This document shows, one piece after another, positions 55,677 through 64,000 of a stretch of 64,000 bases of DNA. A program made the position numbers and the translations under genes. The stretch's first letter is position 1; every line of letters begins with the position of its first letter. The notes under the pieces were generated by a model. The model had not been told where the DNA came from. It saw only the letters and a list, made by a program, of their open reading frames with translations, and searched no databases. The stretch covers positions 6,758,001-6,822,000 of the forward strand of contig OZ244209.1 in the NCBI GenBank assembly GCA_965216885.1. Direction: 5' to 3'. The DNA is from CAYNJG01 sp965216885. GTDB lineage: Bacteria > Planctomycetota > Planctomycetia > Pirellulales > Pirellulaceae.

Positions 55677-57347
55677 CTACATGTCGGGAGCGTCGATGCG
55701 TTCCTCGTGGGCGGCGAGCCGAAGTTTATCGAGCGCCCGAGTTTCAATCTGGCGAATTCGCTCCTTCGTGACACCCAAATCGGCCCCAACTTCTTTCAGC
55801 GTCTGCGGCTCCTTGGAGTGGTCCAGACCAAAGCGGGAAATGATGATCTTCTGCTCGCGCTCATCCAGCGCGGACAGAATGCGGTTGATCTGTGTTTCCC
55901 GCAACTGCTGAGCACTTTCCAGCTCGAATTGGTCACTACGCTTGTCGACGGTCGCCGAGAACATTTCGTCCTGACTGGTCCGGAAGCGATCTCGCTGCCT
56001 GAATTCCGTCGGGATCGTCCGAGCGAAGTTCTTCATGATTGCCCAGCTGGCATAAGTACTGAACTTGTTGCCACGGGCATAATCAAACTTCTCGACCGCT
56101 CGGATCAGCGACATATTCCCATCACTGACGAGGCCGAAGAACTCCTCCGTCGCCGATACATGCCGCTTGGCGATGGACACGACGAGTCGCAGGTTCGATT
56201 GCACGATGCGGTTTTTGACCTTCACGGCCTCACCGTAATAGTGCTCGATCCGATCCATATGGCTACTTCGTGCCTTGGCTGGATCCAGCTCCTCTCGCAG
56301 CTTCGCGGCCCGGAATTTCAGGTAGTTAAACTTCCTGAACAGGTGGCCTTCCTGCTCGCGGTTGAGCAGCGGAACGTCGTATAGCGAAGCCAAATAAGGT
56401 GGCAATCCGCTGGGAATACGCACTTTTTTCGCCGGAGCATCCGATTTTGGCATCTCCGAAAGGATCGTGGATTCGATACCAGCTTCACGGAAACACTCGT
56501 TGTCCATGAAGTCCAACGGCAATTCCATGATGTGATTCGCACGCATCTCGTTGATGACGCGATAGATCGAAGTCTTCGTGCGGCAGAAACGATTGCACAA
56601 ATCATCAACCGATACACCACGACGGTACTGTTCAAAGATGCGAACCTTTACATCCTCGGTGAGTGGCCCCGTCTTGTCCGGGAAGATAGCGAGATCAGGG
56701 TGCTGCTGATCAAACTGCTTCAGCGTATATCGAATTGTCTCCACGCTTCGATTCATGTGCTGAGAAATGCGTCGCGTGATTTCGGAAGGACAACCACCGG
56801 TCCGAGCCAGCCGTCGGGCTCGCTGGATGATGTCGCCTTTCTCCTGATCGGTCAGCTGACTGAATTTCTCACCGCGTTCGATTTTCGCCCCGCAATTTGA
56901 AACGAATCGCTGCACGCTACTATCGAGAAAACCAACACGCTTCCGTTTGCCGAAGAACAGGCGGCGACTGACCAACCCCTGTCGACGCCAGCGAGAAATG
57001 GTTTTCGTCGAAACATTGAATCGTTTAGCGAGATCGTCGACCGTATGCACCTGCTGCGGTATCTCGGCGATCGAAATGTCAGCGGCATCGCTGAGATCCT
57101 CGATAAAGAGCTGGAGATCGTGCTTCAACTCCTTGCCGGATACAGACAATTGTGGATTCGATTCGGGTCGATAATCCGTGATGCGGAAGCAGATGTACTC
57201 GTAGGGATACGATCGCTCGTCCGAAATTTCGGTGAGCAGACGCTCCGCCCGATCAATCTGTTCCATTTTGCGTTCGCGTGGAGCGAACCGCTTCTGCTGA
57301 TCGAGAAGCTGCTCGACAATCGCGCTGCGATATCGTGCCTTTGCCAT
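55677..57347 (-). CDS. Sigma-70 family factor with N-terminal DNA-binding extension
   Basis: A 556-residue protein with GAGGAGGT about 7 nt before the ATG. The C-terminal half is sigma-70: region 1.2-like LYDVPLLNREQEGHLFRKFN (about 323-342), region 2 (NRIVQSNLRLVVSIAKRHVS, DYARGNKFSTYASWAIMKNF), a very short or missing region 3, and region 4 (LKEVGADLGVTKERIRQIET). The first 310 residues hold three helix-turn-helix candidates: a MerR-like unit (HTVDDLAKRFNVSTKTISRW, about 101-145), one near 170-215 (EITRRISQHMNRSVETIRYT), and a resolvase-like unit (GVSVDDLCNRFCRTKTSIYR, about 245-264). Promoter recognition may be combined with separate operator binding. It could be a lineage-specific alternative sigma; it is not a standard RpoD. 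Confidence 0.88.
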   Translation of the reverse strand: MAKARYRSAIVEQLLDQQKRFAPRERKMEQIDRAERLLTEISDERSYPYEYICFRITDYRPESNPQLSVSGKELKHDLQLFIEDLSDAADISIAEIPQQVHTVDDLAKRFNVSTKTISRWRRQGLVSRRLFFGKRKRVGFLDSSVQRFVSNCGAKIERGEKFSQLTDQEKGDIIQRARRLARTGGCPSEITRRISQHMNRSVETIRYTLKQFDQQHPDLAIFPDKTGPLTEDVKVRIFEQYRRGVSVDDLCNRFCRTKTSIYRVINEMRANHIMELPLDFMDNECFREAGIESTILSEMPKSDAPAKKVRIPSGLPPYLASLYDVPLLNREQEGHLFRKFNYLKFRAAKLREELDPAKARSSHMDRIEHYYGEAVKVKNRIVQSNLRLVVSIAKRHVSATEEFFGLVSDGNMSLIRAVEKFDYARGNKFSTYASWAIMKNFARTIPTEFRQRDRFRTSQDEMFSATVDKRSDQFELESAQQLRETQINRILSALDEREQKIIISRFGLDHSKEPQTLKEVGADLGVTKERIRQIETRALDKLRLAAHEERIDAPDM

Positions 57348-57899
57348 TTTCTTTTACCTCCTCGTCCGTTGGTGCTCCTTGCGCCCTGATAAGGTCGCCC
57401 AACTGACGTTCCCACCGTGTGATGGCCTGTTCCTGCCACCATTGGTTGTTCTGACGTTTGAGCCTGCTGATAACAAACCCGCCTGCCGTAGATGGGACAT
57501 CGCCCTGTCACTTGACTTGACGACGGCCTCATCCTAATCCAACTACGCTACTAATTCGTTTTCGGTTGACGAAGTTTGCCCCCAATTCGAGCTTGTTAAG
57601 CAATTTTCCTCGCAACTGCCTAGCTTCGAATTGACGGAAGTGTCTTGCTGCGCAAGTGCTTGCGCCGGTTACCAACTGTCCTGGAAAATCTATTTTCGGC
57701 TGCCGCAATTCAACCAAGAAACTCAACCTCGATTACCTATCTTTACAAAGGTAAACGACAGCGCGCTTCTGATTTTCAAATTTGCGGCGCCAACTTCGTT
57801 GATCAATTCGGAGGGTCGCTTCGGTCGATAGTTAGTTATGCGAACGAGGTTACCCACCAGGGAACGGTTGCTCCCACACATACAAGGACGCTGCTCGCC
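57348..57899. other. Divergent intergenic region, 552 nt
   Basis: No gene is supported; frames running into the secreted-protein gene from 57645 lack signal character. It should hold promoters for both divergent genes. The clearest element is a 16-bp palindrome at 57650-57665. A TTGACT near 57514 is a possible -35, with no convincing -10. Confidence 0.5.
57650..57665. repeat. Palindrome GCGCAAG-TG-CTTGCGC, possible operator
   Basis: Perfect 7-bp arms around a 2-bp centre, in the divergent region between the sigma-factor gene and the secreted-protein gene. Dyads of this size commonly bind dimeric regulators. No T-run follows on either strand. Confidence 0.5.
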
Positions 57900-59279
57900 A
57901 TGAGTTTCGACGTAAAAAAACTGCGAATCGGCTCATTTTTCTTCAGCATGTTCGGCATCGTTTGCCTCGCCATGCCAACGCTCGCCAACGAAGTCCTCAT
58001 GGCGCCCGTATCCCATGTGGGTGCGATGTTCAGAGTAAAGACCGTGGTCGAAGTGGCGGGTTCACTCACGATTGCTTCGAAAACCGGCGAGTCATCTGCG
58101 ATTCCGATGAGCGTGGACGCGGAAATGTTTTACGACGAAAGAGGCCTGGCGGCCGATGGCGACTCGGTGCGTCACTACTGGAACGCCAAAGTCGACTTCA
58201 AAGTGGATGGCAACGAACGTACGACCCGCCTTCGCAAGGATCGCAACCTTATCACGCTTTCTGGCGAGAGCTTTCTTGATCGCTACGCTTCGGGATACGG
58301 TCCTTTAACCCGGGAGGAGCTCGAATTGCTGGACGTACCCGGAAGTGCTTTTCCGCCCGAGCAGTTGCTACCGGGCGAGGCTCTTGCGGATGAGCCCATC
58401 CAAAAAGAATCGTCATGGAAGATCAATGCAACGACTGCCGCTCAGTTGCTGAGAATCGAAAAGCTGACCAAGGGCGATTTGATTGCGGAGATCTCGAGCA
58501 TCAACGATGAAGAAGTGAAGGTGTCAATTTCCGGCTCGATTGAGGGTCAGGTCGAGGGTGTCGCAACCCGCATTGAGGTCGTGGGCAACTACCTCTTCGA
58601 TCGCGAGGCTCGGATCGTCAAATGGCTGGCGTTGGCTCTGAAGGAGAAGCGGGAAGTCGGTTTTTCTGCACCGGGTTTTGAAGTCACGACCCGCATTCGG
58701 ACCGCTCGTCAGGCCATTGATTCGTCCCAGGTCGTCTCGAAGAACGCGCTGAAGAACGTGCCGCTACGCCGCACTGCGGGAGATCAACTGCTGGGTTTCG
58801 TGGCCAACGACAATCTCTATCGGATGGTACACGACCGCCGCTGGCACCTGATTTCGGCACGGGAGTCGACGACTCAGATGCGGATGGTGGACAGCGGCGA
58901 TTTGTTGGCGACCTGCAAGATCGATTTGCTCAACCGCTCCGTCCCCGGCAAACAGGTGAGACTCGAAGCGTTCCGCGACGATGTCCAGTCGGCGTTGGCC
59001 AAGAACTGTAAACAAATCGTATCCGCCAGCCAGAAAGTGAACGGCCAGGGCGTGCGAATCATGCGAGTTGAAGCGGACGGTGCTGTTGCCGAGACGCCCA
59101 TCCGCTGGATCTACTACCACCTTTCCGATGACAGCGGCCAACGACTCTCGTTCATCTTCACACTGGAAGCGTCGCAGATGGATCGCTTCTCGGGTATCGA
59201 CGAAGCGATCACCAGCAGCGTCGCGTTTCTGACGAAGGAGGAACGGCAGGCGCGGGTGAATTCCAAAGCCCTCAAGTAG
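57900..59279 (+). CDS. Secreted protein of unknown function
   Basis: A 459-residue exported protein with the ATG at 57900, giving a signal peptide (KKLRIGSFFFSMFGIVCLAM...LA). Frame overrun upstream to 57645 is rejected. The mature part is beta-rich. A first half (about 30-270) alternates strands and short helices (TVVEVAGSLTIASKTGESSA, GSIEGQVEGVATRIEVVGNY). The second half (about 280-450) looks like a separate domain with LYRMVHDRRWHLISARESTT and WIYYHLSDDSGQRLSFIFTL, reminiscent of small alpha-beta folds. No catalytic residues are recognised. It is convergent with the S4-domain gene. Confidence 0.75.
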   Translation: MSFDVKKLRIGSFFFSMFGIVCLAMPTLANEVLMAPVSHVGAMFRVKTVVEVAGSLTIASKTGESSAIPMSVDAEMFYDERGLAADGDSVRHYWNAKVDFKVDGNERTTRLRKDRNLITLSGESFLDRYASGYGPLTREELELLDVPGSAFPPEQLLPGEALADEPIQKESSWKINATTAAQLLRIEKLTKGDLIAEISSINDEEVKVSISGSIEGQVEGVATRIEVVGNYLFDREARIVKWLALALKEKREVGFSAPGFEVTTRIRTARQAIDSSQVVSKNALKNVPLRRTAGDQLLGFVANDNLYRMVHDRRWHLISARESTTQMRMVDSGDLLATCKIDLLNRSVPGKQVRLEAFRDDVQSALAKNCKQIVSASQKVNGQGVRIMRVEADGAVAETPIRWIYYHLSDDSGQRLSFIFTLEASQMDRFSGIDEAITSSVAFLTKEERQARVNSKALK

Positions 59280-59295
59280 CCGCCCTCAAGTAGCC
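59268..59295. repeat. Perfect 14-bp tandem duplication spanning two stop codons
   Basis: GCCCTCAAGTAGCC occurs twice in direct succession (59268-59281 and 59282-59295). The first copy holds the TAG of the secreted-protein gene. The second holds the TGA (read on the minus strand) of the S4-domain gene. Confidence 0.95.
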
Positions 59296-59552
59296 GGATC
59301 TTCAAACTCGAAGAATTCGTCAGCCTCTGCGTCGTCTTCCTCGGAGGCCATTTCCACCGCGAACTCCTCGCCCGACCACGCAACCAGATCGCCGGGATGT
59401 AGTTGTCGACGGCGGCGAGTTTCGACTTCGCCGTTGACCTGCACTTCGCCACCCTGAATCACGAGCTTCGCCTGACCGCCGGTCGCTACCAATCCGGTCA
59501 GCTTCAGAAACTGATCGAGGCGAATCATGGGTCGTGGTAGAGATTCGTTCAT
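59286..59552 (-). CDS. Small S4-domain RNA-binding protein
   Basis: An 88-residue protein; the ATG at 59552 or the one at 59528 may be used, and the open frame to 59810 is overrun. An S4 RNA-binding fold is visible (IRLDQFLKLTGLVATGGQAK, QGGEVQVNGEVETRRRRQLH, GDLVAW), followed by an acidic tail (EEDDAEADEFFEFED). It resembles the YbcJ/YaaA or RqcP-like small S4 proteins, which bind ribosomal or tRNA-like RNA. It lies 41 nt after ychF. Confidence 0.85.
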   Translation of the reverse strand: MNESLPRPMIRLDQFLKLTGLVATGGQAKLVIQGGEVQVNGEVETRRRRQLHPGDLVAWSGEEFAVEMASEEDDAEADEFFEFEDPAT

Positions 59553-59593
59553 ACCGTCCTGTTTCGCCGCAAATGTTCGAAGATCATGGCGAC

Positions 59594-60685
59594 TTACACG
59601 TTGAAAAGGAAGTGGCAGATGTCGCCGTCCTGCATGACATACTCCTTGCCTTCCACTCGCAACTTTCCGACCGAACGCAAGGTCTTCTCGTCCTTGTGTT
59701 CCTCGAGATCGGCCAGCGAATAGACTTCGGCCCGGATAAAGCCACGCTCGAAGTCCGTGTGAATGACGCCAGCAGCCTGAGGTGCAGTGGCTCCGACGGG
59801 AATCGTCCACGCACGAACTTCCTTCTCGCCCGCAGTAAAGTAACTCTGCAATCCCAGCGTGTTGTAGGCCGCTCGCGCCAGAACAGCCAGTGCCGGCTCG
59901 GCGAGCCCCAGGGATTCAAGCGTTTCGTTGCGATCGCCTTCATCAAGTTCCGCGATCTCGGATTCCAGCTTGGCGCAGATCGGGACTACTCCTGCGCCTA
60001 CCTTGTTCGCGTGTTCACGAACCTTGTCGACCAGCGGGCTCTTGCCCTCCAAATCGTCTTCATCAACATTGGCGACGAACAGAATGGGCTTGGCTGTCAG
60101 TAGCCCGAAACTGCGAACATCTTTCAGCTCCAGTTCATTGAGCTTCAACTGTCGCAACGGCTTGTCCTCCGACAGGTGCTCGGAACATTTCTTGATCGTC
60201 TCGACCTGCCGTTTCGCGTCCTTGTCCTGACTCTTTGCTTTCTTGACGGCTTTTGTCAGAGCGTTTTCCAGCGTCTGCATGTCCGCCAACATCAACTCCA
60301 TCTCGATCGTCGCGATGTCAGAAAGCGGATCGACTTTCCCGTCGACATGGGTGACGTCCGAGTCTTCAAAACAACGCACAACCTGAAGGATGGCATCCAC
60401 TTCGCGAATGTGACTGAGGAATTTATTGCCCAATCCCTCACCTTCGCTGGCCCCCTTCACGATGCCGGCAATGTCGACCAACTTAAGCATCGCCGGAATC
60501 ACCTTCTGCGGCACGATGTATTCCGTAATGGTCGTCAGCCGACTATCGGGCACGCTCACCATGCCTTCGTTGGGTTCAATGGTGCAGAAAGGATAGTTCT
60601 CACTCTGCGCCGCCTGCGATGAAGTCAATGCGTTGAACAGCGTGCTTTTGCCAACATTGGGCAAGCCAACAATTCCGGCTTCCAT
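59594..60685 (-). CDS. ychF: Ribosome-associated ATPase YchF
   Basis: A 363-residue Obg-family protein of the usual length. G1 is GLPNVGKST (residues 7-15), the switch region has DIAGIVKGASEGEGLGNKFL, and the base-specificity motif reads NVDE rather than NKxD, as expected for the ATP-preferring YchF group. The C-terminal TGS-like domain has YFTAGEKEVRAWTIPVGATA. YchF binds ribosomes and is linked to oxidative-stress responses. It precedes the S4-domain gene on the same strand. Confidence 0.96.
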   Translation of the reverse strand: MEAGIVGLPNVGKSTLFNALTSSQAAQSENYPFCTIEPNEGMVSVPDSRLTTITEYIVPQKVIPAMLKLVDIAGIVKGASEGEGLGNKFLSHIREVDAILQVVRCFEDSDVTHVDGKVDPLSDIATIEMELMLADMQTLENALTKAVKKAKSQDKDAKRQVETIKKCSEHLSEDKPLRQLKLNELELKDVRSFGLLTAKPILFVANVDEDDLEGKSPLVDKVREHANKVGAGVVPICAKLESEIAELDEGDRNETLESLGLAEPALAVLARAAYNTLGLQSYFTAGEKEVRAWTIPVGATAPQAAGVIHTDFERGFIRAEVYSLADLEEHKDEKTLRSVGKLRVEGKEYVMQDGDICHFLFNV

Positions 60686-60808
60686 GGGATGTTCTTTTGG
60701 TCTGAATAGAGGTCACAAAGTTTTCGGTGTCCACGGAACCCGGCCAGATACACCTGAAATCAGATTCAGGCTGCCACGAACCGGGACCAGTGCCCAACCA
60801 GTGTCAGT

Positions 60809-63145
60809 TCATCTTGCCGACAGCGAACGCTGCAGTGTTCCGAGCCAGTTTTCTAATCGTTGCATATCGTCGGTGTCTAGTCGGTCACCACCAAAGCGGA
60901 CCTGATAAAAAAGCTCGACAACCTTCGCGGGAATCTCCGCCAGCGTCTTGTCGTCGGAATCGCCCGCCATTCCCCGCAACTGATTGCCCACCGCGACGGC
61001 AAATTCCCCGGGTGTCTGCTGAGCGTGGCGGCGAAACCCATGTTTGGCCAGAATCGACTCCAATCGACGATAAAACTCAACTTTCGGCCCCCGACGCAAC
61101 GCGCTCTTGCGAAGCTGACCGGAGAAAAGCTGCCACAACAGCCGCGCAACGAATCGCAACAGGTAAAAGGCAATCGTCAGTACAGCGACCGCAACCACCG
61201 AATCTCGCACATTCTCCTGGGTAAAAAAGTCGCCCTGCAGGCGCTCGCGGATCGCCTCCCAACGCGCCAGCCAGATGTCGCGACTGAAGATCAGTTCGCG
61301 CAGATTTCGAAATGCGTTCTTGATCGGTTCGTAAATCGCCTGCTGCTGGCGCTTCTCGTTAAGCCCAAGTACGTACTCCGACCACAGCAACTGCATATAG
61401 TCCATGGTATCGCTGAACTGTTGCCGCCAAGGACTCACGGCCACGGACTGGGCAACAAACGTGTCGCCCGGCGTCGGATCCAAACGCATCCATGCTTTTC
61501 CGTCGATTCCCTCGGCCGGCAGAATCTCGTCGCTGGGCACCTGGTCCGCGGGAATCTCAACCTCCACCCACGCATGAGCATCCATCTCACGAAGCTGATA
61601 GTAGCCGCCAACGACATTGTACGAATCCGCCCGGTAGCCCTGCACAATCCGGGACTGGATGCCCTGACTGCGAAGCATCAACGCAAGCGCACTGGCAAAG
61701 AACTGGCAGTGTCCCGTCTTGTGATTGACGACAAAGTCCTCCACTGGATCGGCTTCGCGATTGCGGTCGGGACTGGGGTCCAGGGAATAGCGGAAACCCT
61801 GCCGACCATTGGTGAAGTACGCCTCCAGCTTGCGCGCCCGTTCCATCACGTTTTCCGGCGGTATCTCAGCCACCACCTCATCGGCGACTGCCGTCAATGC
61901 GCGAAGGTTCCGACGAACGGTAGAAAAGTCTCGCTGCCGATCGTCTCCAAACGATCCCGGTGGAGGCAGATAATTCGGTGAATACTGACTCTGCTGACCA
62001 TTGCGAAATCCCAGCGTACCAATCGAGTACTCGACCTGGTCCTCGTCCGCCTTTGGGAAATAGCGCACCTCAAGCGTGCGGTTGCTGATACGCATCGATT
62101 TCGAAGTGTCATCGAGTGCACAGGCGGGAGCGACGGTGAATACAGTTCGGACCCGGGAGGACTGGAGGTGGACGTTCTGCCGTACGGCGGAGTAAATCCG
62201 TTGTGGCTTGCGGAGCGCGTTCATGCTATTGGATTCTTCCAACTCGCGTTTACGACGGTTAGACCACTTGCCGTCATCATAGGCATCAAGCACGCCACCG
62301 CGAAAATAGGGATATCCACTGACGGCATAGGGCTCACCGGTTGCGGTATCCAAAAAGCTGACCCGCATGACGACCGCGGGACTTTCGTAAATCGATCCCA
62401 CATCTTCGAGGTCCATCTCGCCGTCGGAAATGCCCGTGCGTGCTTTGGCCGAATCCGCTTTCCAGACCGAATTTCCAAAACGCGGCATCAACAGGAAAAC
62501 ACCCGCCGAGACAATCACCGTGCTGATCGCCAGCAGCAGGAAATGGCGCAGGTAGCCAGCACGAATTCGCTGTCGACCACCCGGTAGCGTTTCCCCCGCA
62601 TAATGAACCCGCTGGGGCAATTCGACATGAATGCTTCGATCCCGGCTTTCGCGGGAAGGCAGGTTTTCAGGCTGAAACTTCAGTCGCTGGCGATAGTTGA
62701 AGAACAACAACAGGCCGAAAATGGCAACCGTCGTGTACAGAATCAAAAGCGGACCAAACAGCACGAACAAGTTCAACGCCGCCGCGACGACCACCTGCAG
62801 CAGGCTTAGCGTGATCAATTGCCAGTAGATTCGCGTCGTCTTCTTCTGAAAGAGCAAGATGATCTGCAAATGAATCAGCAGATTCGCCACACTCAGAAAC
62901 TGTGTTTCCAGCCCGCCGGTTTGCGACTGCAGCAATGCGTTGATGCCTGCGATCAGGCCCGCAATTCCCGCGACGAACCGATGCAACTGAAACCATTCCA
63001 GAAAGTCGGTGAAAATCAGCGCCAGAACGGCAGCCAACATCGCCAACACGGGCAGAACCGTGCTGTCCTGACTCGTGCCCAACATCAGCGTCGCGAGGGA
63101 CGCCATCAAGGCAACACAAACCTGCAGTCGCTGTTCGGTTTTCAT
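60809..63145 (-). CDS. Membrane transglutaminase-like protein (TgpA type)
   Basis: A 778-residue membrane protein. Five to six N-terminal helices lie in residues 1-215 (VCVALMASLATLMLGTSQDS, VLPVLAMLAAVLALIFTDFL, HFLLLAISTVIVSAGVFLLM). A periplasmic transglutaminase core follows: Cys in NHKTGHCQFFASALALMLRS, His in MDAHAWVEVEI and Asp in WMRLDPTPGD. One helix near residue 660 and a C-terminal cytoplasmic domain (FYRRLESILAKHGFRRHAQQ) of DUF4129 type end it. The order matches TgpA proteins. The substrate is unknown. Its start overlaps the DUF58 gene by 4 nt (ATGA). Confidence 0.92.
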   Translation of the reverse strand: MKTEQRLQVCVALMASLATLMLGTSQDSTVLPVLAMLAAVLALIFTDFLEWFQLHRFVAGIAGLIAGINALLQSQTGGLETQFLSVANLLIHLQIILLFQKKTTRIYWQLITLSLLQVVVAAALNLFVLFGPLLILYTTVAIFGLLLFFNYRQRLKFQPENLPSRESRDRSIHVELPQRVHYAGETLPGGRQRIRAGYLRHFLLLAISTVIVSAGVFLLMPRFGNSVWKADSAKARTGISDGEMDLEDVGSIYESPAVVMRVSFLDTATGEPYAVSGYPYFRGGVLDAYDDGKWSNRRKRELEESNSMNALRKPQRIYSAVRQNVHLQSSRVRTVFTVAPACALDDTSKSMRISNRTLEVRYFPKADEDQVEYSIGTLGFRNGQQSQYSPNYLPPPGSFGDDRQRDFSTVRRNLRALTAVADEVVAEIPPENVMERARKLEAYFTNGRQGFRYSLDPSPDRNREADPVEDFVVNHKTGHCQFFASALALMLRSQGIQSRIVQGYRADSYNVVGGYYQLREMDAHAWVEVEIPADQVPSDEILPAEGIDGKAWMRLDPTPGDTFVAQSVAVSPWRQQFSDTMDYMQLLWSEYVLGLNEKRQQQAIYEPIKNAFRNLRELIFSRDIWLARWEAIRERLQGDFFTQENVRDSVVAVAVLTIAFYLLRFVARLLWQLFSGQLRKSALRRGPKVEFYRRLESILAKHGFRRHAQQTPGEFAVAVGNQLRGMAGDSDDKTLAEIPAKVVELFYQVRFGGDRLDTDDMQRLENWLGTLQRSLSAR

Positions 63146-64000
63146 GCCTCCACCTCATCCATGTCGGGCGTTTCGGATGACGCTTCGGGCGATTCCTCCG
63201 CAACCTGGGCGTTTTCTGGCAATGGCTCCATGCTAAACCAACTGTCGAATTTGGGATCCGAAGTATTGACCTTCACCACATCGCTTAGTGATCGACGAAT
63301 GTCGGTGCGTTTCCAGACGACGTCGAATGCGTCCGTGTCATTGAGGTCGACGTCGCGGGTGGAAACGAGGACGACTCGGGCCTGTGTCGACGATCGAGAG
63401 AGCGCCCTGGCCATCACTTCCGGCAACGAGTCCTTCGTGGTTGGCTCGACCATCGACAATCGCTCCATCAGTTCATGCCGTAGCACGGGCGACGAAGTTC
63501 CCTCCAACAGAAAACTGGCTTCACTGGCACTGGTGACCGTTAGATGCGTCGACCCATGCCTTCCATAGTCCATCACCAGAGTGGCGGCGAAACTGACGGC
63601 CAGCTCGATGTCATCCCTGCCGTCGCCCGACGAAGGCTGAAACAGATCAAGGATGACCACCAGGTCCTGATTGATTCGTTGTTCGTACTGCCGGACCGTG
63701 AGTTTGTTTCGTTTGGCGGACGTCCTCCAGTGAATCCAGTTTCGACTGTCGCCATCACGCCACTCGCGCATTCCATAGAAATCGCCCTCGGCACTTCCGC
63801 GACGCCGTGAAGATCGCTGTCCGCCATCGTTTCGCGTTTCCAGGTGCCGCGACCATGCCGGCGAGACCGTTCCAATACGTGGACTGACAAGCACCCACTC
63901 GTCTTCGTTGCCGCCGGTACTGGCCTGAATAAGCCCGAGCGGCATCGTCGTGCTCACTCGCATGGGCCCCAGTCGATATCGACCTCGCTGGCGAAAGGTC
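63142..64000 (-). CDS. DUF58-domain protein (5' end outside window)
   Basis: The frame stays open to the right edge (RQRGRYRLGPMRVSTTMPLG at the visible start), so the N-terminus is missing. The DUF58 signature GDFYGMREWRDGDSRNWIHW RTSAKRNKLTVRQYEQ (in two parts) is clear, followed by a von Willebrand A-like region (DLVVILDLFQPSSGDGRDDI). DUF58 proteins usually pair with a MoxR ATPase and a TgpA transglutaminase. The TgpA gene follows with an ATGA overlap, and a moxR gene is expected further right but is not visible. Confidence 0.9.
   Translation of the reverse strand, partial: TFRQRGRYRLGPMRVSTTMPLGLIQASTGGNEDEWVLVSPRIGTVSPAWSRHLETRNDGGQRSSRRRGSAEGDFYGMREWRDGDSRNWIHWRTSAKRNKLTVRQYEQRINQDLVVILDLFQPSSGDGRDDIELAVSFAATLVMDYGRHGSTHLTVTSASEASFLLEGTSSPVLRHELMERLSMVEPTTKDSLPEVMARALSRSSTQARVVLVSTRDVDLNDTDAFDVVWKRTDIRRSLSDVVKVNTSDPKFDSWFSMEPLPENAQVAEESPEASSETPDMDEVEA

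Noticed and set aside
57645..57899. Longer start for the secreted protein at 57900
   Set aside because: The added residues would bury the signal peptide in the middle of the protein.

Overview
The window looks like chromosomal DNA of a planctomycete (Planctomycetota, probably near Pirellulales). This is inferred from gene content, without any database search. The clues are a multihaem cytochrome c fused to TPRs, a long NfeD plus short NfeD plus FloA operon, a sigma-70 factor with a large N-terminal helix-turn-helix extension, several secreted proteins of planctomycete type, and ribosomal operons lacking rpmD, rpsD, infA and map at their usual places. No rRNA, insertion sequence, prophage or CRISPR array was seen.

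Layout. (1) 1-11.5 kb, nearly all minus strand: a truncated response regulator, a haem-TPR lipoprotein, a beta-hydroxyacid dehydrogenase, a small membrane protein, FloA, two NfeD proteins, a LolA-like secreted protein and an M61 peptidase. (2) 11.5-23 kb, mixed strands: two unknown proteins, a ribosomal S1-like protein, a PAS-GAF-REC signalling protein, a membrane metallophosphoesterase, a three-gene block (REC/ATPase regulator, ABC ATPase, fused binding protein-permease of the glycine-betaine/choline type), a secreted protein and a HELWH metallopeptidase. (3) 23-54.8 kb, all minus strand: the main transcription-translation locus. In transcription order it is tuf, tRNA-Trp, secE, nusG, rplK, rplA, rplJ, rplL, rpoB, rpoC, then rpsL-rpsG, fusA, then the fused S10-spc-alpha operon from rpsJ to rplQ. 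(4) 54.8-55.4 kb: tRNA-Thr(TGT), Tyr, Gly and Thr(GGT) upstream of tuf. (5) 55.6-64 kb: the unusual sigma factor, a secreted protein, an S4-domain protein, YchF, and a DUF58/transglutaminase pair running off the right edge.

The machinery locus is cut into transcription units by signals readable in the sequence: good sigma-70-like promoters before rpsL, rpsJ and the tRNA cluster; intrinsic terminators after rpsG, after the sigma factor, before secE and after rplQ; and a large hairpin between rplL and rpoB. Many of these universal proteins carry low-complexity tails absent from their usual relatives (NusG, RpoC, L17, S17, S3, S1). NusG's tail is built from a near-perfect 15-bp tandem repeat. 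The S3 tail is encoded by the same DNA as the start of L16, giving a 62-nt overlap between two ribosomal protein genes.
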